In this document: positions 43,796 to 55,679 of the stretch, in pieces | Layout: the number at the start of each line of letters is the position of its first letter | Position numbering within the stretch: the first letter of the stretch is position 1 | Notes under the pieces: generated by a model | The model's database searches: none | The model's input: only the letters and a program-made list of their open reading frames with translations | Told to the model about the DNA's origin: nothing | From: Aurifilum marmelostoma | Taxonomy: Eukaryota > Ascomycota > Sordariomycetes > Diaporthales > Cryphonectriaceae | NCBI GenBank assembly: GCA_027559495.1 | Contig: JAMXSV010000006.1 | Span: forward strand, 1,488,001 to 1,552,000 | Length of the DNA: 64,000 nucleotides | Direction of reading: 5' to 3' | Position numbers and translations under genes: made by a program

Positions 43796-44420
43796 TTCTT
43801 AGGGAAGAGGGGTGGCGAGAACTGAATATGGCTGGGATGTCCTTGATTTGTTGAAAGAGACGGAGGACCTGTCTTTCCTGGGGACACACAGAGCACCCTT
43901 TCGGACCGAGTGTTGGTGTATGAAGCTCACTTTGTTACATCACCATTCGTCCCGCTACTGAATGAGCCGAGTGGACAATGGAAGTGGTGTTCCCTCCTTT
44001 GTGTCATCGAATTAATATTCAAAAAAACATCTCTCCACATCCGTGTAAGTTCGTCTGATTGTGTTTTTCATAAGAGGCGTAAATAAGTTCACATAAAGGC
44101 TGAGATGATGGTAGCACCCAACATGTCGACCCTGGCCGACCTTCACTCTCTGGAACTGGGGTCGAATAATCTAGGGTTAGGGTCACATCACATTGTCCCG
44201 TCTTCTCACCGAGCCTCCTCGTCTCCCCCCCATGTCCAGTACATGGTCCATGAGGCAAAGTCTTTCATGATAAAGGCAAGTGTACAGATGGTAGATTTCC
44301 TCCAATTAATCATAGACTATCATACACCAGAATTAGGCCAAATCTGGCTCGTCATAATCATTCAAGCATCTGTACTCCATTGCTATGCCAAACCTTGCCT
44401 TCATCCTCATCCTCTCTCAC
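43796..44420. other. MDM12 promoter and CCC2 3' flank
   Basis: 625 bp between two minus-strand genes. It contains two telomere-like TAGGGT units (44172-44183). No gene is supported. Confidence 0.6.
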
Positions 44421-47400
44421 TCAGACCCTATCGTCCCCATCCAGATTCGCCAGCGGCACATAACCAGCTTCATCCTTCCTGCTCCTGCCCATCGCGCCCC
44501 GGACTCGGTCGGCTACCTCAAACACACCAGCCTTCACCGTGTCCACCAGGCCCGGCCTGCGCAGCCTCCTCTCCATCGCCTCCTTGCCGGCCGCCTCGTC
44601 CATCCACCTGGGTCGCCTCCAGAACTTGAGCAGCAGGGAGCTCACGACCACCGACACGGAGCTGACGGCCATCGCCGCACCGGCCGCCATCGGGTGCAGA
44701 TGCAGCCCAAACGGCAGAAAGATGCCCATCGCAAAGGGCAGACCGACGATGTTGTACAGACACGCCCACGCCAGGTTGGCCTTGATGCGGTTGAAGATGC
44801 TCTTGGAGAGGTGCAGCGCTGCAGGGATGTCCATCAGCTCGTTAGGCCGCATAAGGACAACGTCTGCAGCCTCCATGGCCACATCCGTGCCCGAGGACAT
44901 GGCAATGCCCACGTCGGCGGTCGCCAGAGCAGGCGAGTCGTTGATGCCGTCGCCCACCATGGCCACCACCTCGCCCTGATCGCGCAGCTGACGGACAATG
45001 ACCTGTTTCTGGTCAGGCGAGACGCCGGCGTGCACACAGTCCTCGGGGATGCCAACGGCGGCAGCCACGGCGTGTGCAGTCGAGGGCTGATCTCCTGTCA
45101 CCATGGCGACCTTGACCCCCATGCGATGCTGAAGGACAGAGATCGCGGCTGCTGCGCCCTCCTTGATCACGTCGGCCAGGCACAGGTGACCGGCATATTT
45201 GCCGTCAATAGCGATGAAGATGTTGGTGGTGCCGGCCGAGTCGCGGGCTTTGCCGGACGAGGCGTTCTTGTTGATGGTCTCGGAGGCGTCGACAGCCTCC
45301 TGAGGAACTTCCACGTTGTTCTCGCGGAGGAACCTGACATTACCGACCAGGATGGTGTAACGGGTACGCTCGGCGCTGGTGGCTGGCTCGACGGCTGCCG
45401 AGATACCACGCCCCACGGCGGCGGTGAAGTCACCAACGCTGCCCTCAATAGTGCCCTCGGCGTCGAGTCCAAGCTCGTTCTTGGCAGCGTTGAGCACGGC
45501 CTTGCCGACTGGGTGCTCGCTGCCCATCTCAGCAAGACCGACAACAGTCCACCACAGCCGACGGCGCCACTCGTTGTCCTGCCAGATGGAGACAATGTTC
45601 ATGCTTGCCACGGTCATCCGGCCGTAGGTGATAGTGCCAGTCTTGTCGAGGACGACCTGGGTGACCTTGGTAGTAGTCTCGAGCGCGGCACCACCCTTGA
45701 CCAGGATACCGTTCTCAGCGCCAACTCCAGTGCCGACCATAACAGCAGTGGGTGTGGCAAGGCCGAGAGCACAGGGGCAGGCAAAAACGATGACCGAGAT
45801 GCACAGCTTGACGCAAACGAAGATCTTGCCGCCGCTGGAGTCTTCTTGGAAGATCCTCGGAGGATTGGACAGCACATGGCTGAGCACCATCCAGACCACA
45901 AAGGTGAGGAAGCCAAGGATGAGGATGGTGGGCACAAAATAGCCGGCAAGAGTATCCGCGAGTCTCTGGATCGGAGCCCGCGTGGTCTGGGCATCCTGGA
46001 CGAGCTTGACGATCTGGCTGAGCTGTGTGTCCCGACCAGCCCGCGTCACCCTGAAGTCGACACGGCCGTGACCATTGACAGTACCACCAATCAGGTTCGA
46101 GCCCTTGCGCTTCTGCACGGGCATGGCTTCACCAGTCACCATGCTCTCGTCGACGTAGGTCTCGCCACGGACGAGAACACCGTCGGCGGGGATCTTGTCA
46201 CCCGGGCGGAGGATGACGATGTCTCCGACCTGGATCAGCTCTGTGGGAATGATCTTCTCCTCAGCAGCGTTCCCGTCTGCTGTAGGTGTCTTGGGTTCAC
46301 CGCTCCCGGCAACACTATCCCACTTCTCGGCCGCCTTCTCGGCAGCGATCGGGTCAGCGTAGATGGTGGCCATGGATGGAGCCAGCGACATGAGACGGGA
46401 GAGAGCCTTGGACGTCTGGCCCTTGGCACGGTTCTCAAGGAAACGACCCAAGGTGATGAAGGTGATCAGCATAGTGCTGGTGTCGAAGATAGTGCTAGGC
46501 CGGGAATGCGGGGGAACCAAGAACGAGACCAACATGGCGACGCAGCTGAAGAAGAAGGCACATGAAGTGCCCAGTACGACAAGGACGTCCATGGTCGGCG
46601 AACCGTGCTTGATGGACTTGTAGGCTGAGATGTAGAACCGCTTTCCAATACCAAACTGAACAGGCATTGTCAGGACGAGGCAGAGAATGTCGCCCAGGAA
46701 AAGACCAGGCAGGATCTGCCATGATCCAAAGTCCAGCGGTGGGAGGCACATCGGAATGACCATGCCAATAAGGAAGACGGGGATGGCGAAACCCAATGAT
46801 GTCTTGAAGGCCCTCCGCCACTCATTGATCTCTCTTGTCTTGGCCAGAGACTCCAGCTGTGCATTGTTGTCGTCGTTATCCGCGACAAGCGCATTATAGC
46901 CGGCGGCCTCCACCTTCTCAACGATAGCTCGCAGGCCTGTCACGCCAGGCTGGTGCGTGATGCTCAACCTGGACGTTGCAAGACTCAGCTTCACAGAGCT
47001 CACACCCGGAAGGGCTTGTATGCTCTCCTCGAGTGCTGTGGCCGCGCCAGCATTTGGCACACCGTAGACCTTGAACTGTGCCACGGCCGAGACCTGTGAC
47101 GAATCGGCAGTCTCCGACTGTGTCGAAATAATCGTAGCGCCGAAGCCGCGGTCTTCAATGATCTCAGCAATCTGCTCAGCAGACAGCTTGGCCGGGTCAT
47201 GTGTAATCACCGCCCTTTCAGCCAGCAGGCTGATGTTGAACTTGAGCATGCCGTCGACGTCGCTGAAGCCGGACTCCACAGCGGATGTGCATGCGCCGCA
47301 AGTCATGCCCTCGATGGCCACCGTGGTGATCATCTGAAGAGTCTTGCCTGTGGCTGCTCCCGAGGCGCCCTTCTTCTCGTCCTGTGCCTCTGTGCTCTCG

Positions 47401-48075
47401 ACGATGGTGGCGCCGAATCCACGGTCCTCGATCATCTCGGCGATCTGCTCGGCAGATAGGACGGACGGGTCGTGGTCGATGACGGCTCTCTCAGACAATA
47501 ATGATATGCTGAAGTTCTTGAGGCCCGCCACGTCCTTGAAGGCACCCTCGACGGCCGATGTACATGCGCCACATGTCATGCCCTCGATCGCCACGGTTGT
47601 GCTGAGGATCTTGGGCCCAGCCTGTGATGCTTCTGCGAAGGCGCCATCCATCTTGTCCACCCTCGGTGATATTATGTCTGTAGAAAGAACGTCTGCGTCG
47701 AAGCCTCGGTCCTCGATGATCTCTTGTATTTGTTCGGCGGATATCCGGTCTGCGTCGTGCATAACCACTGCTCTTTCCATGATCAGGCTGACAGAGACGT
47801 TACCGACGCCGTCCACGCCTTTGAGGCCGCTCTCGACGGCCGATGTACAAGCGCCGCACCTGTTGCGCGAGCAAGTTAGGACAAGCAATCATAGGAGAGG
47901 AGCGCTGTGCTGCAATGCGCTGGATGCCTCAGCCTCACAGGGGCGGCGCGGAGTAAGCACGAGGGGGCGAGGCGACTCACGTCATTCCGCCGACCTTCAG
48001 AGTCGTCGTGGCCATGTGCGCAGTGTTCGCACTCAGCGAGTCCGCAGACGGGACCTTGATCTTGGATGGAGCCAT
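44421..48075 (-). CDS. CCC2: P1B-type copper-transporting ATPase (Ccc2/ATP7 family)
   Basis: Pumps Cu+ into the late secretory pathway to load multicopper oxidases such as Fet3. Exon 1 (48075-47981) and exon 2 (47859-44421) join inside the first metal site, giving 1177 residues. Three HMA domains carry GMTCGACTS. A fourth, degenerate HMA domain (FKVYGVPNAGAATALEESIQ) lacks the Cys pair. Core motifs, with approximate residues: MVTGEAMPVQ (608), the intramembrane CPCALGLATPTAVM (727), DKTGTITYGR (772), the SEHPVG His-Pro site, MVTGD and GDGINDSPALA (1003). Transmembrane helices include the LVVLGTSCAFFFSCVAML and GYFVPTILILGFLTFVVWMV segments. The C-terminal tail is about 50 basic residues. The frame is intact. 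Confidence 0.96.
47860..47980 (-). other. CCC2 intron
   Basis: Minus-strand GTGAGT donor at 47980 and GCAACAG acceptor at 47860, 121 nt, phase 2. Splicing rebuilds the first GMTCGACTS copper site. Confidence 0.92.
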
Positions 48076-50795
48076 GTCGGCGTCCTTGTGATGGGGGGGG
48101 GGGAGTCTGAAGAGGTCGGTGCACACGAAGAGTGGTTGTCGCCGGTGGTCCTCTAGATCGACGCCAAGCGCATCTGTAAGCAATAAGAGACGTGTAGGGT
48201 GTGCTGGCTGGCGCAGCAAGTATATAGTATGGATCCAAGAAAGGAAAGCAGAAGACCAGCTTCTGGGCGGTGTAAGTCTCTTTGTATGCGTTTGCGTATA
48301 TGTACAAATCGGCGCCAACACCAGGCTCGTGGGTGGGTAAAGATTAGGAGTGGAAGGATCCGACCAGTGGTGCGGGGAGGGCAGGAAAATGCAGCGGCCC
48401 CGTCGGATAGTCTGGAGGTGATTATGCAGGAGTGCAATAGTCGTCGTATGATTATTGCTGCATAAGCACGAGGGTGTCGGTGACGCTGGACAAGAGGGCG
48501 GAAGCGAAGATGGGAGGAGGGGAGCGAGATGCAGGATACAAATGGATTCAGGCGAGGCAGTCTTTCATCGTCATTTTGAGCTTGGTGCCGGCAGATACGG
48601 AGAAAGTTTCGTCGTCGTGTCTCGTCGTCGCGGCTGCTGGAACCAGAACCCACAAGATTCCAAGGTTCCCCTGTGGTGTGGACGTTGACATGTGGTTCAG
48701 CAGACAGGGTGTGTGGGTGGGTATGTGGATGTGCGATGCGCAGCCGGGGGTGGAGGGTGTCCGAAGTCGTGCAGATGCGATTGCAAATCATTTGGGGCGG
48801 CGGCGGGTGGCCACCAGCGCCGCTGAGGAATTCTTGGGGGGCTTATAGTACAGGGCCTACCGGTAGCGACAATGGCGCAGGGGTCTGATCCGGCGTGCCG
48901 GGATCAAATGGGCACTAGCTTGTGTATTGATCAGTGGTACTCCGGTACCTACCCCCTTCTACCGTTTCAATGCCCCTACAGTGTATACACGAGTGCCTGA
49001 GCGTGGGCGCCCTGGCCTGTTGCTTTGTGTGTCAAAGCAACTTGCACCTAGGGGACATCCCTGTGGTACGACGTAGTATTCAACTACATTTACAGACAAT
49101 GCACTACTGGTCAAAACAAAGAAGAGACGAATGGTATAGTCAGCCCCCAAGGGGCCTCGGTTTCACGTTCTGTCGTGGCGTTCTCTCGGGTTTTGAAAGC
49201 AGAGGGGGAAAGCCCTGTCAGTTGTCTTCGCTTAGACAGAAAAAAAGAGGCAAAAGAAAAGGATAATCTGTCTCCTGGGCTCTGTCGCCTTGGTACTATG
49301 TGCATGGCCCTGTCCCCATTGGAATAGTCGCCTCGTGGCACGAAGAGGACAGTGGCTTGGGTGGGTAAGAATACGGGCCACTATAGAACCTAAACGCCCG
49401 CAACAGAGAACAAGTCCGCGCTGCAAATATTTCCATACCGAGTCTCATCTCCGTCAATATAGGCACACTACCGAGCCGAACGGTGCATAGTACAGTACTA
49501 CATTGACCACTGTCATCGATAACACACCTCGTGCACGCGTGGCCTTGTACATAACCACCCACAACTTTTCAATAGTGCGCCCACTAAATCGCCTCTTATG
49601 GACATACGGCTTAATAAGGTAAGTCGTACCTGGTAAAACTCTATCAAGTCAATCAATACTTACTATGTCGGCATTAAGACCGTTTTGTGTCAAACCTTGG
49701 GCTCCTGAAGAAGACACAAATTTAATTCTCTTCTCGACTCTGCCACGTTGTCTTTTGTTTTCATGCACCAGAGAGAGGATTGAAACGTTTGTGCCTTCTC
49801 CACAGTACCGCCCACTCGGTTAAGACGGGTTGCTTTACAGCCAGTACATAGTAATTCTTCTTGCCAGAAAGCCTCAGCTCGAGATGAAAGTGACGAGATG
49901 ATCAGCGCCTGGGTCCGTAGAAATATTGTTCTCTGGGGGAACACATCAAGTTCTGGCCAGTCAATTTGCATACAGGACACAAGTATGTAAGAGATTGAAT
50001 GCAAGTGAGAGGCGCTTTGCAGAGAAGCAGGGGCCAGTGGGCCAGTAGCCACCCTCCTTACGTTGCTTTCAGTGCCGTCCGTGCCGTCTGCTGTGCCCTG
50101 ACCAGAGTTTGCGGCAGCCGCCCCCGCCTGAAGGCTGGACTACGACATGAGCCCAAACGCATCTCAAACACTCGCTTTTCACCATCCCCAATCAAATCAG
50201 ACCTCTCAGCTTCGAGACACAGAACTCACCCACGGTTTCAAACCCAGCAAACCCACTGCTGGCGGCAGATCGGTTTAAGGCGGATTCGATCTCCACTGAA
50301 TAGTCAATACAGAGCCTCTCTTGTGGCCTCACGTACCATGAGAGAGGCACACCCAGAACAAGCTTTATTGACGTGCGCATGTGTATACTTGGTGGGGAAC
50401 TGCCACGCCAGGGTGAACTGTCCTCCAACCAGACAACGACTAACACTTAGGCGCTGCTGGCCCGTTAGCCTGTGAGGGTGCTCAGGTGCCTAACTAGTGC
50501 TTCACTGAGAGCGCCAGAAGCTAGTACGGTAGACAGCAGCCAGCTCCCCGCCCTGCCTGCCTGCCTGCCTGCCTGTGGAAGACCCCGCCAAGGCTTGCCA
50601 TCCCGGTACGCCAGGGTCTCATAGTTGACGTCGTCCAGAAGCTCAACCAGCAGCTTGACCACCCCTCCTTCGGCCTCAACACTGCACGACACCAAGAGAC
50701 CATACCACGAGGGGGAAAGGCAAAGAGAGAAGAAAGAGAGACAGAGGAAGCTCGGCAACAGCAAGTTCAAGGACAACCACGCGGGTCAACCCAAG
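48076..50795. other. Long divergent intergenic region, CCC2 and CSN7
   Basis: 2.7 kb between the two start codons. Open stretches are short, overlap in several frames and match nothing I recognise. A CTGC tetranucleotide repeat (50553-50575) lies about 220 bp before CSN7. No tRNA-like B box with a matching acceptor stem was found. Confidence 0.5.
50553..50575. repeat. CTGC tetranucleotide repeat
   Basis: Between five and six tandem units in the CSN7 upstream region. Confidence 0.85.
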
Positions 50796-51874
50796 ATGGA
50801 GCAGACCAAAGCACTCAATGCTCTCGAGGCAAGTCCCTCCCTCCCCTGGACATCATCACCAGTATCGAGGCACCATCAGTGAAGTGACCTACCAGTCACG
50901 GTGATGCTAACGCACTTCTTCCTTACAGCCCTTCCTGGCTCTCTCCAAATCTGCCACCTCCCCTCGTGCCGCTGCCGACCTCATCAACCGTGCAACCTCC
51001 GCCCCGGGCACCTACGCCTTTACCGAGCTCCTCAGCACACCCAACATCGCCGCTCTCGTGTCGTCGCCCGAGCCCGAGTTCCGGGCATGGCACACCCACC
51101 TCGAGCTCTTTAGCCACGGGCTATACGAGGACTACGCCGCCGACGGCACCCTGCCACCCCTCAGCCCGCCCCAGCAGCTCAAGCTCCGCCAGCTCTCCCT
51201 GCTGACCCTCTCGCGAGACAAGACCCGCCTCACCTACCAGGCCCTGATGCGCAGCCTCGACCTCGCCACCACCAGGGACCTCGAGGAGCTCGTCATCGGT
51301 GCCGTCTACGCCGGTCTGCTCGCCGCCCGTCTCAACCCGGCCCGCCGCGAGGTCCAGGTCAGCAGCGTCGCCCCCCCTCCGCGACGTCCGCCCCGCCTCT
51401 GTCGCCGGCATCGTCACCACCCTGCAGGAGTGGTCCGCCCGCTGCGATGCCACCCTCGCCGAGCTCGAGGCCTCCGTCTCTGCCATCCGCGCCGAGGCCG
51501 CCCGCGCCATGGTCCGGAAGCGCGAGGACGAGAGGGTCGTCGCCGCCGCTGTTGCAGCTGAGGAGAAGGCGGCTGCTGCTGCTGGCGGTGCAGGTGGCGG
51601 CGGCGGCGGCAGCGGTGCCAGCCTCACTGCCGAGGGAGGAAGCGTCAGTACAGGCTCACGGCACAGACAGAGGAAGGGTCTTGGTTCCTCTGCCGTGGCC
51701 AACTTGCGGTCGCAGATCAGTGCCACTGGTGGACTCGGCGGCAGCGGTGCGAAGAGGGGCAGCGAGAAGCTAATGGAGAGCACGGCGGGCGCGGATGATG
51801 AAGACGAGGCGATGGACCTGGATGACGACGCAGACGGGCCTGGACAGGGAAGAGCCAGTCGACGTAAGTTGTGA
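50796..51874 (+). CDS. CSN7: COP9 signalosome subunit 7 (PCI domain)
   Basis: Subunit of the COP9 signalosome, which removes NEDD8 from cullins. In fungi it affects development and secondary metabolism. Exon 1 (50796-50828) encodes MEQTKALNALE. Exon 2 starts PFLALSKSATSPRAAADLIN and carries the PCI/winged-helix part (LKLRQLSLLTLSRDKTRLTY, then a YQALMRSLDLATTRDLEELV stretch). The C-terminal tail has a helix (LQEWSARCDATLAELEASVS), a Gly-rich run, and ends RASRRKL. The intron has a GC donor (see separate entry). The frame breaks at a 7-C run (51371-51377). Dropping one C restores SSVAPLRDVRPASVAG and gives 325 residues. A GTAAGT near 51864 could allow an alternative C-terminus, but the RKL ending looks natural. 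Confidence 0.9.
50829..50928 (+). other. CSN7 intron with GC-AG ends
   Basis: The donor reads GAG|GCAAGT, otherwise consensus but with C at position +2. Branch site GCTAACG near 50905-50911, CCTTACAG acceptor. Phase 0. No GT donor nearby keeps the conserved LNALE-PFLALS join. Confidence 0.85.
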
Positions 51875-52856
51875 GGCGAATCCGCCCACCCCAGCTGTGA
51901 CTAGAGCACGCGGCCGGGTGTTCCTACTGCCATCTCACAATTCGCAACGCCGAAAAATGAATAGGTGGCTTGAACCACGGACCATGCCAGACACGTACCG
52001 CCTAAAATCACCGTATACCATGCTCTCCAAAGACCTCAATGAAGGGGTCTTGCTTGCATGATGTCTCGCTGAGCCTCAGTAGTAGGCTGGCTCGTCCCCT
52101 TCGATACGGGCGACAGACAGTTTTGAAAATGAATGAACAAACATATCTCCTCCACCCTACCACTTTAGACTTTCTGTACATCTACTTAGTCACTGCAAGA
52201 GCACAGAGTCATGACCACATTTTGATCAAACAAGATCATTGAATTCAGAAGAAGCACGGGGCTAAGACGGGTTGATGCGAAGACGAAAAAAAAAAATAAA
52301 GACTTGTCAATGACACCTCCCGAGGATAATGATATTAGTGAACCCAAGTTCAGCGCCCAAGCCCAAGGAGTCTCTCCCAACCGACAGGGACCCCTTCTTG
52401 CCATCCTCTCGTTGTTGTCCCAAGCATCGGTTCGCATCAAGCTAGCGGAAAACCCCCTTTTTCCTTCCGCAATTCTCCCTCCTTAGTGAGAGCCGTCGTA
52501 CAAGTACAATGGTGTTAGTGTTAATACACGGCAACGTAAATCCATTAAGATCATCGTCGCCCTTGATCCCCCGGGGGAATAAAATAGAACGCCAAATATT
52601 TCCCACCATCTCTCTCCCTTTTGCCGAAACGTCTCATGCCTAGTCCGCCTGAGAGCAACAGCCCTCAGACAATGCCAGCATCAACGAACACAAGAGGGGG
52701 GCCTTGCTTGTGGCGACGAGCGATGTAAAAGAGAATATTGACCGAGTAATACTGTTTCGCGTCGCTAGAAAAGTAGTCGGTGGTGGAAATGAAAATTCGT
52801 AACGTCGTCAATTAGGAAAGTTTCGGTTGTCGAGTTTTGATGTGTCTCGTCAGTGT
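51875..52856. other. Convergent 3' region, CSN7 and RAX1-like gene
   Basis: 980 bp without a supported gene, AT-richer around 52130-52310 with a short A run. Confidence 0.55.
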
Positions 52857-54106
52857 TCACAGCCGCTTGCCAGGCACAAAGATGAACAGCACTGATAAGG
52901 CTGCATCAACCAGTGCCGTCACGGCCAGAACCATGACTGCACGCTTCGCGAGCAATTTTCGGACATATGGCTCCCGAACACGGGAGAAGTTGAAGGGCGT
53001 GTACTCGCTGAGGCCGATGAGAGCGAGCACAGGGTCCAAGGAGTATTGGTATGAGGCGAGGAAGTAGACACCCAGGGTGAAGGGCAGGATGAGCTGCAGA
53101 TAGAGGTTAGTAAGAACCCATCACGGTATCTCCTGAGAGGATGGTCACATACCCAACACCTTGTCAGCCTCGACTTGTCAAGGAAGATCAAGACAAAGGC
53201 AGCCCAGAATGCGCCAAACATCGACACCAGCCCAATGATCAGCCTTAGGATCAAGGTCGGCGGGATAAGGTTACCCAGCGCCTTCATCCGCAGGAAACCC
53301 GGGAAGGCATCCCTCTCCATGGCCTGGAACACATAATCCTTGGCCAGGTCGAAAACCTCAGGGTCATCCCTACCCTCCTCCTCGATTGCCCTCGTAACGT
53401 CCTCGGTGATATGGCCCGGTAGCACGATTTCCCTCTCGGCACCAGGAAGCAGGAATGTGTATAGAATCTTCTCGGCCGATGCGCGTATGTCCTGTCTCGC
53501 CACCGTATGCGCTGGCGAGTTCGAGTCCGTTACCAATTCACGCGGCGTACTACCGTGGCTGGGCCGGGGCCGCTCGGTGGTACTCTGGCGAGGAGAGTCG
53601 TAGAATGCGGCGCCAGGCGTGCCTGGGGTACCAGGTCCTGCTCGCTCCTCCCGCAAGTATGCTGACATCTGTGCGTCCTGATCGCGCTCCTTCTCGGTCG
53701 CGTACATCGATGGGCCAGGTGCTGAGAAGTTCATGTCTCCCATGCTCTCCAGGATTTGAGAGGAGCGCTTCGAGGCGTGTTCGGCGTCGGGAGTACCAAT
53801 CAAGACCGACCGGCGTAGCTCGCGGACGTAGTGTCGACATAGTGTCATGTGCTGGGCGACATCGAGCCTATGATACATCAATTAGTTGATTAGATGAGTA
53901 GAGAGCGGGACGGGTTTCCGTTCATCGCTCGTGCGTAATCCGTACCAGAAGTCCAGGTAATCCACCGATCTTTGCTGATCTCGCATGAAAATATAGAAGG
54001 AAAACAGGTCAACAGGAGGAAGAGTTCGCCGGCTCAACACTTCGAAAAGCGTTGGAAGCCGATTCCTGTTGAGATCAGGGACGGGGGATGGCGAGAGGTC
54101 CCCCAT
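52857..54106 (-). CDS. RAX1: RGS-domain membrane protein, Rax1-like
   Basis: Regulator-of-G-protein-signalling fold split by an insert and followed by three transmembrane helices. This is the layout of yeast Rax1 (bud-site memory) and its filamentous relatives. Three exons, 54106-53946, 53867-53153 and 53093-52857, give 370 residues. RGS start: LPTLFEVLSRRTLPPVDLFS, FYIFMRDQQRSVDYLDFWLD. A Ser/Pro-rich insert follows, then the RGS end: RASAEKILYTFLLPGAEREI, DLAKDYVFQAMERDAFPGFL. Transmembrane segments: ILRLIIGLVSMFGAFWAAFV, LILPFTLGVYFLASYQYSL and VMVLAVTALVDAALSVLFIF. It is probably at the plasma membrane or polarity sites. The symbol is by architecture, not by close sequence comparison. Confidence 0.85.
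53094..53152 (-). other. RAX1-like intron 2
   Basis: Minus-strand GTATGT donor, CTAAC branch site, ATCTGCAG acceptor; 59 nt, phase 0. Confidence 0.88.
53868..53945 (-). other. RAX1-like intron 1
   Basis: Minus-strand GTACGG donor, a CAACTAATTG segment near the branch position, CATAG acceptor; 78 nt, phase 2. The join gives DFWLDVAQHM. Confidence 0.82.
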
Positions 54107-55679
54107 CTTGAACTCGTTCTCTGCTTCCCAATCACGATATCGGCAGTCGAATGGATGGTATTAGAAAGTAGACAAAACGAAGGGGCCGCGATGGACTGGC
54201 GAAAGTATGTTGGCAGGTTTTCGACTTGCTATCGATGGGCCCGTTGATTGAAGGTCGGCGATGGCTCGAAAGAAAATAAGGGGCGGGCGGGTGATCGGTC
54301 GGGTACGAAGTAGTCTCGCGAGACCTGGAAAAGTCAAGGTGCAGCGAGGGAAGAAAAGAAGGAGATGAGAAAGGAAAGGGAAAAAAACGAGTGGCAGGGT
54401 AACTTCAAAACCCAGTCAGTAAATGTATGAGCAGACAAAGGCAAACAGTCGTGACTCCGTGGGGGTTGGAGGCTCGAAGGCAGTCTCGCCTGGTTGGTTG
54501 CTTGTGTTGACGGACGGCGCCTGACGATCGTCTCCGGCGAGATTCAGAAGAGGCTGCAGGTGCACAGACCAAACTCCCTCTGCCGTGACGCAGAGTGATT
54601 TCGCTCCACGCGAAACCGTTAGAGCGCTTCTGATTTGGTGTTGAAAAGTGGGGTCCCTCCGATATGCTCATTTTACTACAGTACAGTACTACAGCAGGTA
54701 CCAACCACCACCGACCTGGGTGGACGATAATGGAGGCCTGCTATGTATTCTATTTCCCAGGTGCTACACTTTCAGTTTCAGCCTCGGGACACAACGTATA
54801 AGTAAATATCTCGGGTGACTGTGCGCCACAATGATTAAATAATCAGCACTTCAGCATTCATGTTGCCAGGAAAACAGTACTTCCACTGCCATCCTAAGAC
54901 TTTCTACAGTTGCTGGTCACAATTTGACCAGCACCCAACACTGCTGTGCAGGTTTTGTAGTAGCACTAGCATGTAAGGGCCCCTTTGCAGGCCTGCTTTC
55001 GATGTCATTGTTGAGAGCCATGTTCTGAATGCTATTTTCTACTTGACCATACACAGTAGTTAGATCTGCAGAAGTCAAGAAGGCTTCCATTTCCATAGTC
55101 TTGATGTCGTCTTCTCGCTGTGCACTGCCCATCAGGCTGCGCTCTTCTTATGCGCAAGTCCTGGGTGCACATATGCCCACTATGTGTTTGACAGGTACAT
55201 AGATATACACGTAAGTGTAGTGTTCACAAAGGTATCTCTTATCTTTACAATAGCAGCTGCACAATTTCATCTATCGCTCTTTCTCACCAAAAAGCCTGGC
55301 AGCAAATTCCTGCTTGAATGCCAGTAGCTCAAAGAGTTGCATTGTTATTTACGTTGAAGATCGTTGGATCTGCCTTATGTTTCTGTTCTTTCTTCTCTCT
55401 GTTTTTTTCCCCCTTTCCAAAAGAAATTGTTGATTCGAGCCAGCAGCAGCATCGGCCATCTTGGGAAGGCGAACGAGCCCCACACGTGATTGGTCAGTTC
55501 AGGTTCCTGCTCCGGCCCTGAAAATTCTGCCACTTTTGCCTACCGCCTTGCTAATTTCGAGCCCCCACACAATTTCGCATTGCAGGTCAAATCGTCCTCT
55601 CGACACCTACCACGACTATCTCTGCAAACCCGACCAACACCACCACACTTTCTACGAATCACCTCACCAATTCGCAGAG
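54107..55679. other. Divergent region RAX1-like/RPL31; one weak small ORF
   Basis: 1.57 kb, AT-richer at 54690-55310. A minus-strand open stretch at 55132-54917 (71 codons from an ATG, start MGSAQREDDIK) looks somewhat protein-like but has no known family and no clear promoter, so I do not call it. The region just before RPL31 is C/T-rich. Confidence 0.5.

Noticed and set aside
44385..46565. A 726-codon plus-strand open frame opposite CCC2
   Set aside because: It lies wholly antisense to conserved ATPase motifs, has no recognisable domain, and is explained by GC-biased codon use of the real gene.
54917..55132. 71-codon minus-strand frame with a plausible ATG
   Set aside because: Looks faintly protein-like but has no recognisable domain, no intron signal and sits in AT-rich spacer; kept only as a remark.
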